A DNA stretch of 64,000 bases from Bdellovibrio svalbardensis (GCF_029531655.1 NZ_JANRMI010000002.1:434001-498000), one strand, 5' to 3'; counted from the stretch's first letter, positions 43,619 to 53,568 are shown. Made by a program: numbers and translations. Notes: a model not told the origin generated them from the sequence alone.

Positions 43619-45715
43619 ATGTTGAGACAAATTCTTGCGATCATACTTGTAGCTACCGGTTTGCTGTTCGCCAGTCTTTCTTTGGCTTCTAGTCATAAGA
43701 ACGGAGCCCAGAAGGAGCTCTATTTGTCCTATGAACAGCGCCTGGCATTGACCTACGCGATGATGGCCCATGGTGAAAAGCCAGAGGTTCAGAGGGAGTA
43801 CCTCGATCGTGCGGAAAAGTACTTTACTGCGGTTTCCAGTCTTCCGGTTAAAACAGTTCAAGTTGCGAATTTCGAAGAATTCTTAAGGCATTTTAGAGGT
43901 CAATGGCCCGACACTCAAAGTGTGGTATTGGATTTGGCCATGATCGAGAAAGACGGCCCACGTGCCATTGCGATCTATGAATCATCAAGCCCTCGGGTGC
44001 AAAGACAAATTGAAGCCTATCAAGAGTGGCAGCTAGAACAACTCAAAGCGATGGCCGAATCTGACAAGACGGCGCAAAGTTACCTTCAGTCCAAAGAGCT
44101 GGTCGGAAACGCTTTGCATTTGTTGCAAGATCCCTCTGGCAAAACTTTGGCAAAAGAGTGGTTGTTGGAACAAAACGAGAATCTTTTTAAAAAGCATATG
44201 CAGGAATTTGATCGCATCGGTGAAAAGATTGCCAACTCTGAGATGGCTCAGTCCACCGACGTTTCCATGAAGATTGTGTTGCAAACGATGCTGACTGAAT
44301 ACTTCGCAAGGCTTTCCCCGCAGTCTAAAAAACTCATTGTATCTTCTTTCTTAGGAGGCAACCTCCACGCGAACGACATGCAAAAGTTCGAGATTATGGT
44401 TCAAAATTCCGGACCTCAGTTGCAAAAGCTTTTGCAAATCGTGGCAAGGCAAGGGGACTTGAATCCTGAAATGATCAAGGTCTTTAAATCTTTGGAAGAT
44501 GCAGTTCGTCCTGTTCCCTATAGACAAGTTGAAGAAATACTTGCCAACGAAAAGGCAAACTACAAGTTTATATATTTCGAGAATAAACCCATTGGCGTCG
44601 GGACGATGGCGCAAGTCCACAGAGCGAAAATCCTGGTTGAGGGTGTTCGCAAAGATGTGGTTGTTCGGTTCATTAAACCGGATATCGAAAAGCGCGTGGA
44701 AGAAGATGGCCGTATTCTCAAAGAGGTGGCAGCCATCTTGGATAGTAATCCTGAATTTGCAAAGACAGGGGCCCCCAAGTTGGCTCCCATTGTAGCCGAT
44801 GTCACAGCGACTGTGACAGCAGAGCTCAGTCAGGAAGACACGATTGCCAGACAGAAGATGGCGGCGTCTCGCTACAATCAGACCACATTTATGAAAACGC
44901 CAGAATATAAAAACAGCATCGAGTTCCATGTCCCGGGAATTTATGCTCCAGAAACTCCAAAATCGAAACTCATGGTTCAGGAGCTTGTCATTGGTAAAAA
45001 ACTCGATAAAGAGGCGGCCGCTTGGGCGGAGCTGGCACCGAACCTCAAAAAAGGTGTCGTCGAGGCCTTGGCCAAAATGTGGGGCCAGGAGGTTCTGTTC
45101 GGTGGTGGTTTCTATCATTCGGATTTGCATCAGGGAAACTTCATGGTGCGACTCACAGACGAGAAAGTTCGTGTGAACATCCTGGATTTCGGAATGGGCG
45201 GTGTGATTCCTGCTGATTTACAGCGCCAGGTTATGGTGTTGGGCGCTGGTATCGAATTGAAAAATCCTGAATTGGTGGCTCGCAGCTTTTGGAAGATTAG
45301 TAACAAGTCAGTCAATGAAGTCACCGAGCAACAATTGAAGTCCCTGGTTGTAGCTCGTATGAAAGCGGGAATAACAAATCCAGATGAGATTTCAATCGAT
45401 GGCTGGACAAAGTGGGCCATGAATCATGGTTTGCGTCTTCCCTATGATTTTATCAGTTTGAATCGCGGTATCGTGATCGTGAATAAGCTTTTGCAAGACA
45501 GCGGAAGTAAGTTCTCAATCTCCAATATGATCAAGTCCTTTGCTTTTCAAAATCCAATGCTGGTTTATCGCCGCCTGGTTCTTGAAGAAAAACTATCTCA
45601 TGCAGATTTGATGAAGTTGGGACTTCAGGAAATTATTGGGATGGTTAGAAGTCCGGAGGCATTAACTTCTCCGAAGATGCCAGCGACCTTCAGATGTGAA
45701 GCGGTTTTACTCTAA
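43619..45715 (+). CDS. Exported ABC1/UbiB-like atypical kinase homologue
   Basis: 698 residues, beginning with a signal peptide or anchor (LAIILVATGLLFASLSLAS), which is unusual for this cytoplasmic or matrix family. Residues about 35-230 are a helical extension with no match. The ABC1 domain follows: KLLQIVARQGDLNPEMIKVF (KxGQ region, Gly to Leu), GVGTMAQVHRA (Ala-rich loop), VVVRFIKPDIE (the VAVK Lys is Arg), FYHSDLHQGNFMV (catalytic loop) and VNILDFGMGG (metal DFG). Family members act in ubiquinone production or lipid transport. The catalytic-loop residues remain while the Lys-equivalent and KxGQ are changed, so activity may be altered. Location outside the cytoplasm would lack ATP; an inner-membrane anchor is the alternative. 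Confidence 0.85.
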   Translation: MLRQILAIILVATGLLFASLSLASSHKNGAQKELYLSYEQRLALTYAMMAHGEKPEVQREYLDRAEKYFTAVSSLPVKTVQVANFEEFLRHFRGQWPDTQSVVLDLAMIEKDGPRAIAIYESSSPRVQRQIEAYQEWQLEQLKAMAESDKTAQSYLQSKELVGNALHLLQDPSGKTLAKEWLLEQNENLFKKHMQEFDRIGEKIANSEMAQSTDVSMKIVLQTMLTEYFARLSPQSKKLIVSSFLGGNLHANDMQKFEIMVQNSGPQLQKLLQIVARQGDLNPEMIKVFKSLEDAVRPVPYRQVEEILANEKANYKFIYFENKPIGVGTMAQVHRAKILVEGVRKDVVVRFIKPDIEKRVEEDGRILKEVAAILDSNPEFAKTGAPKLAPIVADVTATVTAELSQEDTIARQKMAASRYNQTTFMKTPEYKNSIEFHVPGIYAPETPKSKLMVQELVIGKKLDKEAAAWAELAPNLKKGVVEALAKMWGQEVLFGGGFYHSDLHQGNFMVRLTDEKVRVNILDFGMGGVIPADLQRQVMVLGAGIELKNPELVARSFWKISNKSVNEVTEQQLKSLVVARMKAGITNPDEISIDGWTKWAMNHGLRLPYDFISLNRGIVIVNKLLQDSGSKFSISNMIKSFAFQNPMLVYRRLVLEEKLSHADLMKLGLQEIIGMVRSPEALTSPKMPATFRCEAVLL

Positions 45716-45831
45716 AACAGGGAAACTGTAGTTTGGCAGTACGAAATTAAGAGTAGGAAATTTTGCAGGAACTATTTGTTTATAGAGTCTAGGCTCATCA
45801 ACAATGTGGCTATTTGGGAGGAAGCTCTATA

Positions 45832-47199
45832 ATGGCCACAACGACAGCAAACGGAACACTGGCTCCATCTACAATTTGGAAAGTTATAGCCGCATCAAGT
45901 GCGGGAACTTTGATTGAGTGGTATGACTTCTATATTTTCGGCAGTTTAGCAACTATCATCTCTGCACAATTTTTTCCCAAAGGTCATGAAACAGCCGCAT
46001 TGCTTGGTACGTTAGCGACTTTTGCTACGGGTTTCATCGTTCGTCCCTTCGGCGCCTTGGTCTTCGGGCGGGTGGGTGACGTTGTCGGTCGTAAGTATGC
46101 CTTTATGGTGACACTGCTTATTATGGGGCTTGCGACGACTGCCATCGGTTTACTGCCCAACTTTGAACAAATTGGTTTTCTAGCCCCTGTACTTCTTTTG
46201 GTTTTGCGACTTCTTCAGGGATTGGCCCTGGGCGGAGAGTACGGCGGTGCTGCGACCTATGTGGCGGAACACAGCCCGGATGGCAAACGCGGCTATTACA
46301 CCAGTTTTATTCAAACAACAGCGACTCTGGGATTGTTTGTCTCCCTGGGGGTTATTTTAGTCACGCGTCTTAATATGGCAGATGCCAGCTTTAAAGACTG
46401 GGGCTGGCGCATTCCTTTTTTATTATCTGTTGTTCTGGTGATTGTCTCTTACATGATTCGTCGGAAAATGTCTGAGTCACCGGTTTTTATGAAAATGAAA
46501 GAAGAGGGTAAGGCTTCCAAACGACCACTCCACGATAGTTTTATGCATCCGCAGAATCGCAGGCTTGTGATTCTGGCTCTTCTGGGGGCAACAGCTGGGC
46601 AAGGAGTCGTCTGGTATACGGGGCAGTTCTATGCGCTTTATTATCTGCAGACTGTTTTGAAGGTGGATTTTGTTTTGGCCAATCAAATCATCGCCGTGGC
46701 TTTGTTGTTGGGGACGCCCTTCTTCGTCGTCTTTGGTGCGCTGTCTGACAAGATCGGACGAAAGCCGATTATGATGGCAGGCTGTTTGATCGCGGCACTT
46801 TCTTATTATCCCATTTATCAGGGGATGGAGTTTTATTCTGACTGGAGTGCCGCGAATCCCACGGCCGCCGGAATCAATCCTAATGTGGCAATGTTGACTT
46901 TCTTGGTGTGGATTCAAGTGATGTTTGTAACGATGGTTTACGGTCCTATTGCGGCTTTCTTGGTCGAACTTTTCCCGGTTCAGATTCGCTACACATCGAT
47001 GTCATTGCCATATCATATCGGCAACGGTGTGTTTGGTGGACTGGTCCCATTTATTGGTACGGCTTTAGTGGCAAGTACAGGCAACCACTTCGCGGGATTG
47101 GCATATCCGATTTCAATTGCGGTGATGACCTTCATCATTGGAACTATCTATATTAAAGAGAATAGAAATGTTCAGTGGCATGGGCCCACTAAGACCTAG
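45832..47199 (+). CDS. MFS transporter, metabolite:H+ symporter (MHS) family
   Basis: 455 residues from the ATG at 45832 with GGGAGGAAG upstream. Twelve hydrophobic segments. Family marks: AGTLIEWYDFYIFG in helix 1, FIVRPFGALVFGRVGDVVGRK (loop 2-3), LLQGLALGGEYGGAATYVAEH in helix 4, and ALSDKIGRKPIMM in the loop 8-9 repeat. MHS members import dicarboxylates, alpha-ketoglutarate, proline/betaine or similar with protons. Inner membrane. The substrate cannot be read from these motifs. Stands alone, with a hairpin at its stop codon. Confidence 0.9.
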   Translation: MATTTANGTLAPSTIWKVIAASSAGTLIEWYDFYIFGSLATIISAQFFPKGHETAALLGTLATFATGFIVRPFGALVFGRVGDVVGRKYAFMVTLLIMGLATTAIGLLPNFEQIGFLAPVLLLVLRLLQGLALGGEYGGAATYVAEHSPDGKRGYYTSFIQTTATLGLFVSLGVILVTRLNMADASFKDWGWRIPFLLSVVLVIVSYMIRRKMSESPVFMKMKEEGKASKRPLHDSFMHPQNRRLVILALLGATAGQGVVWYTGQFYALYYLQTVLKVDFVLANQIIAVALLLGTPFFVVFGALSDKIGRKPIMMAGCLIAALSYYPIYQGMEFYSDWSAANPTAAGINPNVAMLTFLVWIQVMFVTMVYGPIAAFLVELFPVQIRYTSMSLPYHIGNGVFGGLVPFIGTALVASTGNHFAGLAYPISIAVMTFIIGTIYIKENRNVQWHGPTKT

Positions 47200-47223
47200 C
47201 CGCCATTCTTAAGTGAAGGCGGC
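47199..47223. terminator. Hairpin between convergent genes
   Basis: GCCGCC, 13-nt loop, GGCGGC, starting in the MFS stop codon and ending 12 nt from the stop of the PA14-like gene. No T-run, so a weak or factor-assisted terminator. Confidence 0.4.
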
Positions 47224-47234
47224 CATTATGAATT

Positions 47235-48416
47235 CTAAGGAGCGAGATCGATGAGCTGACTTCGAACCTCTCGATCTTGTGCGTCTTTCGAGATAGCTTG
47301 AACTTGGTAGAGCATTCCTGGCGTGAGGCCTGTCAACTTTGCCGAATGGCTTGTTACCAGGGAGCTATCCAAGTCGGTATAAACTTCCTCAAATGTAAAC
47401 TGATTTACAATTCTCAGGCGACTTGAAGCCGGGTAGTTCGTTTTCCAAGAAAGAGTCGCCGTAGAATCAGCCATAGCGCTGACGGCGAAGTTCGTAATTT
47501 GTAGTGGATCCAACGAACAAGGATTGGATGTTTGTTCCGGCATCTTGTAATTTTGTGAGCTGATAGTTTTCCATCCGGTCAGTTCTAAGAAACTCATTCC
47601 TACGCTCTTTTTGCCATTGCTGGCGCTATAGAAGAAGTTATTTCCTAAATAACCACAGAGTGAATGTTTGGAAGGCTCTTTCCAAGTTTTAGCCTGGCGG
47701 TGTTTTTTCCAAACCAAAACATTGGTGATGTAATAGCGAGGTCCTTGATAGTAAAGGAGCTTAATTGGAACTTTTGAAGCCTTGGTTAAGTGAATGGTGC
47801 GATATGGGCACCCCATACGAGTCGAGTGATTGCCATCGTTGTTAATTAGTTCATTCCAAGTTCCGTTTTCTTGGATGAAAAGGCGAACGCCATCATCGCT
47901 CAATGACGCCACTTCATAGTCTCCTTCGGCGTCGTTAGGGCCGAGCTGTAGAGTAGAAGTGTATTCCAAAGAGAAGTTTTCGATGAGTTTATTGCCTTGC
48001 GCATCCAATAAGAGATCGCCAGTTTGAGTTGCAAAGCCTTGAGTAAATGTGCGAGTCGGGACGTTGACAGAAGCGAAGTAAATCTTCTTATCCAATACAG
48101 TGCCCTTGTTGTGATAGTCCAAAACACTGTTCACAGTGCTTCCCATTGATTCGTTTCTGACGATCAGTTTTGCCAGCAATCCATTTTCTTGCGAAGGGGC
48201 CGCTGTATTGGAAAGAGGGTCGCAGACGGTATTTTCAGCGTCGTCATTAAAGTTGATGCTTCCTACAGACGGACCTGTCTCTGTTCTGCCGAAATAGCTA
48301 CAGCGAATCGACTTGAGTGTTCCCTTTTTATAGCGGATATCAGACGACGTGCTCTTAGCAAATGCTAAGGCTGGAAATAGTGCCATGCCCAACAGAAAAA
48401 CTGTGGATTTCATCAT
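47235..48416 (-). CDS. Secreted PA14-like / FN3-like protein downstream of fibre 2
   Basis: 393 residues with a signal peptide (VFLLGMALFPALAFA). Residues about 150-235 resemble a PA14 carbohydrate-binding sandwich: GDYEVASLSDDGVRLFI, ELINNDGNHSTRMGC, then a YYQGPRYYITNVLVW strand. A C-terminal fibronectin-III-like module occupies about 305-390 (STATLSWKTNYPASSRLRI, TPGMLYQVQAISKDA). Several cysteine pairs suit an exported protein. It lies on the same strand as fibre 2, 149 nt after its stop, as the polyglycine protein does after fibre 1. Probably surface glycan binding; inferred from the fold resemblance only. ATG at 48416 or 48413. Confidence 0.75.
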   Translation of the reverse strand: MMKSTVFLLGMALFPALAFAKSTSSDIRYKKGTLKSIRCSYFGRTETGPSVGSINFNDDAENTVCDPLSNTAAPSQENGLLAKLIVRNESMGSTVNSVLDYHNKGTVLDKKIYFASVNVPTRTFTQGFATQTGDLLLDAQGNKLIENFSLEYTSTLQLGPNDAEGDYEVASLSDDGVRLFIQENGTWNELINNDGNHSTRMGCPYRTIHLTKASKVPIKLLYYQGPRYYITNVLVWKKHRQAKTWKEPSKHSLCGYLGNNFFYSASNGKKSVGMSFLELTGWKTISSQNYKMPEQTSNPCSLDPLQITNFAVSAMADSTATLSWKTNYPASSRLRIVNQFTFEEVYTDLDSSLVTSHSAKLTGLTPGMLYQVQAISKDAQDREVRSQLIDLAP

Positions 48417-48440
48417 ACGTACCTCAACTTCGCAGATGTC

Positions 48441-48446
48441 AGTATA
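48441..48446 (-). promoter_or_regulatory. Possible -10 box of PA14-like gene
   Basis: On the minus strand TATACT lies 24 nt before the PA14-like start codon. No good -35 box at 17 nt. It suggests the gene can be transcribed separately from fibre 2. Confidence 0.3.
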
Positions 48447-48564
48447 GCAAAAGTTCGGAAGAACAGAAGGGAAGAGGTTTTAGTGTCATGGTTTGAGTCA
48501 TATACCTGTCGCGGTTTGAGACTCGTAAACGGAAATGTGAATTGCAGATTTCATTGAAAGGCTG

Positions 48565-51500
48565 TTAGTGGTTTCCCTCGCAGAAGGCCTGTTTACCCAA
48601 CTCACAGAGGGCTTGTTTCATGGCTGCATTTTCAGCTTTCATTTCCGCATTGTCAGCTTTTATCTTAGCATTGTCCGCCTCGAGTGAGGCAATCGCGCGA
48701 TCTTGTTTTTGATCATTCGCCAGAAGTGGTTGAATGTACTTCGTGTAAAGATCCTTGATTGAATTCACCACGGCCCAGTGAATTGGATCCGCATTCAACT
48801 CCAGATAGCCGTCATCACGAGTATGAACTGCATCTGGGATGACTTTCTGAACTTCTTGCGCAATAAATCCAGTCACAGCTTTATCAGAAGGGATGTTCAG
48901 TGCATTGTCTTTTTTATAGTTAAAGCGCACAGTGTGGAGTTGCAAGATTTCGTCTAATCCATATTCATAGTCACCATGAATATCTTTAAGTCGGGCATCT
49001 GAAGCCATAGTCCATGCTGTTCCCGTGCTCAAGCCGGCGGTGCCTACAACGTGAAGGGTGTAACCAGGGGTGCTGGTGCCAATTCCTATGTTACCAGTAC
49101 TGGTGATTCTCATGCGTTCCATCAATGCAGAGGACGGGGCCGTGAAGAAACCGAGTGCGCCGGGCGCGACACCACTTGAGTGTGCTCCGTCAGCCATGAA
49201 ACGGATTTGCGAAGATTGCTGGAAAGTTGTGGTGCCTGTTGCTCCATAGGCGCCAATTGTGCCGATGGTATCTGACGCATTCACAGGTGAGGCGGCACCT
49301 TTACTGCCTTTGGCAGTATAGAAATCATAGGTTCCCCAACTTGCGGTAGTTGAGCCGTAGGTGATTGTTTGGAAACCAGGATATCGTCCGACAGTTGGGG
49401 CGCTTGAATTGGCAACGGCGACCTTTGGCGAAGAGTCCTCACCGTAGAAAGTGGTATTACCAGTTGTGTCCACGCCCATACGTGGAACTGTCATACTCGC
49501 ACCATAGTCAAAGAGTGCGTAAGTTCCATCTGCCTTCGCAGAGATGACCCATGGATTGGCGGCGGCATTTGTATTTTCCAACTTAATTGAAGTTGAGTTG
49601 GTAGATCCTGATTTCAAATGCAAAGCAACCGGTAACGTAGGTTCGTTAACGAAGACTCGTGAAGAACCTGGGTTGGTGCCGAAAATTCCAATTTGTCCTG
49701 ATGGAGTGATAGACATTGCGTTTGTACTGTTGGTAACGATATTTAGTCCAAAGGCATCTGTTGTGCCCAAAACTGCAGCCGCACCAAAGGCATTTCCGCC
49801 GTTACTGAACAAGCCAGCACCATTAGAAGAATAGCAACCTGCGGTACCGCCGGCGTCGAAACCTACAAGTTGTCCTACCGGGCAGGTAAATGGAAGATAC
49901 GAGTTACCTGTTCCGTCCGAGGCAATCAAACGATTCGCAGTCATTGTTGTAGAGCCAGTACCTCCTTTAGAGACAGGTACGGCGGAGGCGAAGCTGGCTG
50001 GATTGACGTTCACAATTCCTGAAGTCACCGACAAGCCAGATCCGGCTTGCATAATCCCTTTTGACGAAGCGGTTGCATCACTCACTGAAATGGACGGTGT
50101 CGAAGAACCATTCGAAACCACAACTGGTGCTGTGCCAGTGACGTTGGTGACAGTACCACCAGGTGGTGTAGCCCATTTCAATCCCGTTGCCATTGCCGAA
50201 TCCACAGTCAAAACCTGACCGTTGGTTCCAGCTCCAAGGCGAACATTGTTGCCGCCGTTGTCATAAGTAACAAGATCACCCTTAGTGTTCAGTGGAGAAA
50301 GGACGTTGAAGGCTCCAACGATTGTAGTCGTGCCTGTACCACCTAAAGAAATAGGAAGAACACCTGTGGTTTCTGTTGAAAGATTGATAGCAGGGGAGGT
50401 CCCAGCTGCTGTAAGTCTACCTTGTGCATCGACGGTAATATTCGCGCGGTTGTAAGTTCCTGGTGCAACGGAAGTATTCGCAAGTGAGATTGTCACGTTC
50501 CCAGTCGAACCACCACCAGTCATTCCAGTACCAGCAGTCACACCCGTGATCGTGCCACCGCCACCAGGAGTGGCCCAAGACAAGTTGCCACCACCGTCAG
50601 TGCTAAGAACTTGGCCGGCAGCGCCATCAGCAGGAGGTAAAGTCCATGTTTTATTTGCGGTAACGTTCGAGGGTGATCGGAAACCGACGTAGTTTGATGA
50701 ATCAGCATCTGCAAAGCGCAATTCGTTTTGAGCATTCAGTTGCAAATAGTTATTGAAAGATTTTGCGGCATTGATTGTCTGTGGTGAAGTTTTATCAATC
50801 AATCCAGCGGTGTCTGGCGAACCACTTGCCCAAGAGGTCACACCTGTTGCGTAGACGACATTTCCAGCTGCTCCCGCCGCCAATGAGCTGAGGGCGCCAG
50901 TCCCAGCCCCCACAACTAAATTGCCAGCTCCAATGGTGGCCACACCCGTACCACCATTTGCCACCGGTAAAGTACCCGTGACATCAGTTGGAAGAGATAC
51001 TGACGAGTTGACCCAATTTGTTCCATCGAAACGAAGATGTTGTCCAGGTGAGTAGGTAACAGGAACAACACTTTTGCCTTTAATTTTATCCACTGACATC
51101 GTGCTGGAAGTTCCTGAAACGTCACCAGAGAATGTCGAAGCCGTTCCCAGCTTTGTATTGAAATTGTCATAGTCAGTTTTACTGATAAGACCCGCAGTTA
51201 CCGAAGCAACTGACGCCATCGGAATATTTAAGGTGTGTGTAGTTGTCGCAGAACTGAATGCCGGCGAGTTTCCACTTGTGCCAACGGCAAAAGTTTGTGT
51301 ATTTCCAGTTAAGCCATTTAGAGAAGTGATGCCAGCACCACTCGCTGCAAATGCATTCCAAGATGTTCCGTTACAATATTCAACGTTGCCGCCATTATAG
51401 CGAATCGCACCCGCTACACCCGCTGCACAGGCTGTTGCATCGGTACCAACGCGTACTGCTCCTGCCACATCAAGTTTGATTGAGGGAGTCGAAGTTCCAA

Positions 51501-53568
51501 TACCGACATTACCACCAGTGGGATTTAAAAGAATATTGCCCTTGGTGGCGTTTGAAGTGGAGTCTAACGTCAAGCTGTTACCTGCAGCTGTTCCACCATT
51601 CAGTGCCTGACCACCAGAGCGACCTGCCAATAAAGCATACTGAGTGAATGTATCGGATGTTTTTGCAACCCAAGCTGGTGCACCCGTACCATTGGTTAAA
51701 AGAACTGAATCATTCGCGGATGTTAACCCACCCACGACGTTGTTTGCAGAAGAGAATAGCAATTGATTTACTGTCGTTGAGCTAGGGTAAGCGGCAGTCG
51801 AGAATACGGGACCTGTTGGAGAATGTTGTAAGATAGTACCTGTTGTTGATCCGGAAACTGCAGTCATAGCACCAGAGCCATTTGTTCCGATGACGCTGTA
51901 ATTTGCCCAGCCCGATGAGGATAGTTTTCCATTCAGTTGAGACTGGATAGGAGAAGTGACTCCTGAAACATATCCTAATTCAGTGTTGGTCACAGCAGAG
52001 TGAGTGGGGATTCCATTAGAGTCAGACACCAACGCTTTATTAGCGGTAATTGCCGTTGCTTCGACAATGGCTCCGCCTGAAGAGACCATCACGCGATTGC
52101 CAACCAATGCAGTTGTTGAGTTTGTTCCGCCGTTTGCAATCGGCAATGTTCCTGTTACATCGGCAGTCAAACTTGCGTTGCCTGCGCTATAAGTTCCAGC
52201 ACCTGTACGCTTAACAAAACCCGTCGTTGCAATACCATTCAATCCACTCAACTCTGTACCTAAACCGATAGTTCCTGTTGAGGTGATTGTACCGCCAGTT
52301 AAGCCAGTTCCAGCAGTGACCGAAGTTACAGTACCAGCCCCTGCGGCTCCCAATGTTACAACAGCCGAGCCATTCCAGTATTTAATTTGGTTGGAGGTGG
52401 CGTTGTACCAAGTCTTGCCTTTATCAACGGTAGATAATCCCGTCGGATCCGTCGAGTTATTTGATAGATGCAAAGACTTATTCGGCGACATAGTAACATA
52501 GCCAAGGTTCGTAAGATTATTGCTATTCAAGTCAATAGCACCGCCCATCGTACCGCCAGAAAGGGAAAGAGCATCAGTGATGCTATACCCAGCCAAAGTC
52601 GTCGGTTTTCCAGACGTAATTTTACTCCAATCAAGTCCTGGAATATCAGTCGCAGTCAGCGCCCCGACTCCAGATATGACGCGCCCTTTAGCATCGGTTG
52701 TAACTTTAAAATAAGTACCTGGGGATCCAACAGAGGAAAGCGAAACGGCTCCGGCATTTGAAATCGTAGCATCACCACTCATATCGACCGGGGAGGCTAC
52801 GTTGCTGCCATTACCAACAAGTATTTTTCCACTGGCAAGGCTCGGAGATAATTTACCATTGAACGTATTCCAGTCCGACGAACTTAAAAAACCATTGGTT
52901 GAAAAAGTAGCTTGCGAGATGGAAACCACTGGATTTGCGGCGGCTCCGGTCACTGAGATAGGGGCTGAACCAGAGACCGTCAGTACGGTACCACCAGTCA
53001 AACCTGAGACACTCGAGCAACCGAAAGACATGGTCGCCGCATTCCAGGTTAGAAAGTTATTGGTGCCGTCACATGAAGTGGCGCCATTCACTTGGTTTTT
53101 CAAAACAAAATCAGAAACATCTTTATCAGCCAATTTCATCGCATTGATTGCGAAGGGAATATTGTTGATGGTGACATCGGGACTTAAATCCGTTCCGTCG
53201 ACTTTGATATGCAAACTGCGACTTGCGAATCCGCTGACAGAAGCTGCAGAAGAGCCCGAACAGTTTACAGATCCCGAAGACGCAAAAATGCGATCCGCCG
53301 TATTTCCCGTGCTGTCCTGGCGGGTGCCGCTTCCGACGATAACGCTGAATTCACCTGCGGCACCGGGAACAACAGTTTGAATTTCTTCATAGGCAATACA
53401 AGAACCATAAAGTACTTGAAAGGTGACGCTCTTGGATCCCGTTAGTGGATTGCCCAAGTTGTCAGTAAGAAGACCCTCATAAGTCATCAATGGACCGGGT
53501 GACGGTGAAGCCGCCAGAGCCGCGTTTGAAGCTAGAATCAAAAATAAGGAAAGGAGGGACTTTATCAT
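48565..53568 (-). CDS. Giant trimeric adhesive fibre 2 with S74 chaperone domain
   Basis: 1667 residues; AAGGA lies 7 nt before the ATG. Signal peptide LLSLFLILASNAALA; N-terminal beta-domain related to fibre 1 (MTYEGLLTDNLGNPLTG, CIAYEEIQT, NNIPFAINA); a shaft of mixed repeats (GTLPVANGGT, KYWNGSAVVTLG, VTSVTAGTGLTGG, AGLISKTDYDNF, NVGIGTSTPSIKLDV); then NTTFYG and other tail-spike-like segments; ICA/S74 domain with SDARLK (Ser1523, Lys1528) and GFIAQEVQKVIPDAV; and a heptad coil ADNAKIK-ADNAEMK-AENAAMK ending in a Cys-containing tail. Fibre 1 and 2 share modules but not overall order, as expected of mosaic adhesins. The upstream lipoprotein overlaps by 4 nt. Confidence 0.93.
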   Translation of the reverse strand: MIKSLLSLFLILASNAALAASPSPGPLMTYEGLLTDNLGNPLTGSKSVTFQVLYGSCIAYEEIQTVVPGAAGEFSVIVGSGTRQDSTGNTADRIFASSGSVNCSGSSAASVSGFASRSLHIKVDGTDLSPDVTINNIPFAINAMKLADKDVSDFVLKNQVNGATSCDGTNNFLTWNAATMSFGCSSVSGLTGGTVLTVSGSAPISVTGAAANPVVSISQATFSTNGFLSSSDWNTFNGKLSPSLASGKILVGNGSNVASPVDMSGDATISNAGAVSLSSVGSPGTYFKVTTDAKGRVISGVGALTATDIPGLDWSKITSGKPTTLAGYSITDALSLSGGTMGGAIDLNSNNLTNLGYVTMSPNKSLHLSNNSTDPTGLSTVDKGKTWYNATSNQIKYWNGSAVVTLGAAGAGTVTSVTAGTGLTGGTITSTGTIGLGTELSGLNGIATTGFVKRTGAGTYSAGNASLTADVTGTLPIANGGTNSTTALVGNRVMVSSGGAIVEATAITANKALVSDSNGIPTHSAVTNTELGYVSGVTSPIQSQLNGKLSSSGWANYSVIGTNGSGAMTAVSGSTTGTILQHSPTGPVFSTAAYPSSTTVNQLLFSSANNVVGGLTSANDSVLLTNGTGAPAWVAKTSDTFTQYALLAGRSGGQALNGGTAAGNSLTLDSTSNATKGNILLNPTGGNVGIGTSTPSIKLDVAGAVRVGTDATACAAGVAGAIRYNGGNVEYCNGTSWNAFAASGAGITSLNGLTGNTQTFAVGTSGNSPAFSSATTTHTLNIPMASVASVTAGLISKTDYDNFNTKLGTASTFSGDVSGTSSTMSVDKIKGKSVVPVTYSPGQHLRFDGTNWVNSSVSLPTDVTGTLPVANGGTGVATIGAGNLVVGAGTGALSSLAAGAAGNVVYATGVTSWASGSPDTAGLIDKTSPQTINAAKSFNNYLQLNAQNELRFADADSSNYVGFRSPSNVTANKTWTLPPADGAAGQVLSTDGGGNLSWATPGGGGTITGVTAGTGMTGGGSTGNVTISLANTSVAPGTYNRANITVDAQGRLTAAGTSPAINLSTETTGVLPISLGGTGTTTIVGAFNVLSPLNTKGDLVTYDNGGNNVRLGAGTNGQVLTVDSAMATGLKWATPPGGTVTNVTGTAPVVVSNGSSTPSISVSDATASSKGIMQAGSGLSVTSGIVNVNPASFASAVPVSKGGTGSTTMTANRLIASDGTGNSYLPFTCPVGQLVGFDAGGTAGCYSSNGAGLFSNGGNAFGAAAVLGTTDAFGLNIVTNSTNAMSITPSGQIGIFGTNPGSSRVFVNEPTLPVALHLKSGSTNSTSIKLENTNAAANPWVISAKADGTYALFDYGASMTVPRMGVDTTGNTTFYGEDSSPKVAVANSSAPTVGRYPGFQTITYGSTTASWGTYDFYTAKGSKGAASPVNASDTIGTIGAYGATGTTTFQQSSQIRFMADGAHSSGVAPGALGFFTAPSSALMERMRITSTGNIGIGTSTPGYTLHVVGTAGLSTGTAWTMASDARLKDIHGDYEYGLDEILQLHTVRFNYKKDNALNIPSDKAVTGFIAQEVQKVIPDAVHTRDDGYLELNADPIHWAVVNSIKDLYTKYIQPLLANDQKQDRAIASLEADNAKIKADNAEMKAENAAMKQALCELGKQAFCEGNH

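Noticed and set aside
44351-45130. 259-codon open frame opposite the ABC1-like kinase
   Set aside because: Antisense to a frame with clear kinase motifs; its translation shows no domain.
52802-53380. 192-codon open frame on the plus strand opposite fibre 2
   Set aside because: It is a by-product of the biased composition of the fibre gene; no ribosome site and no recognisable domain.
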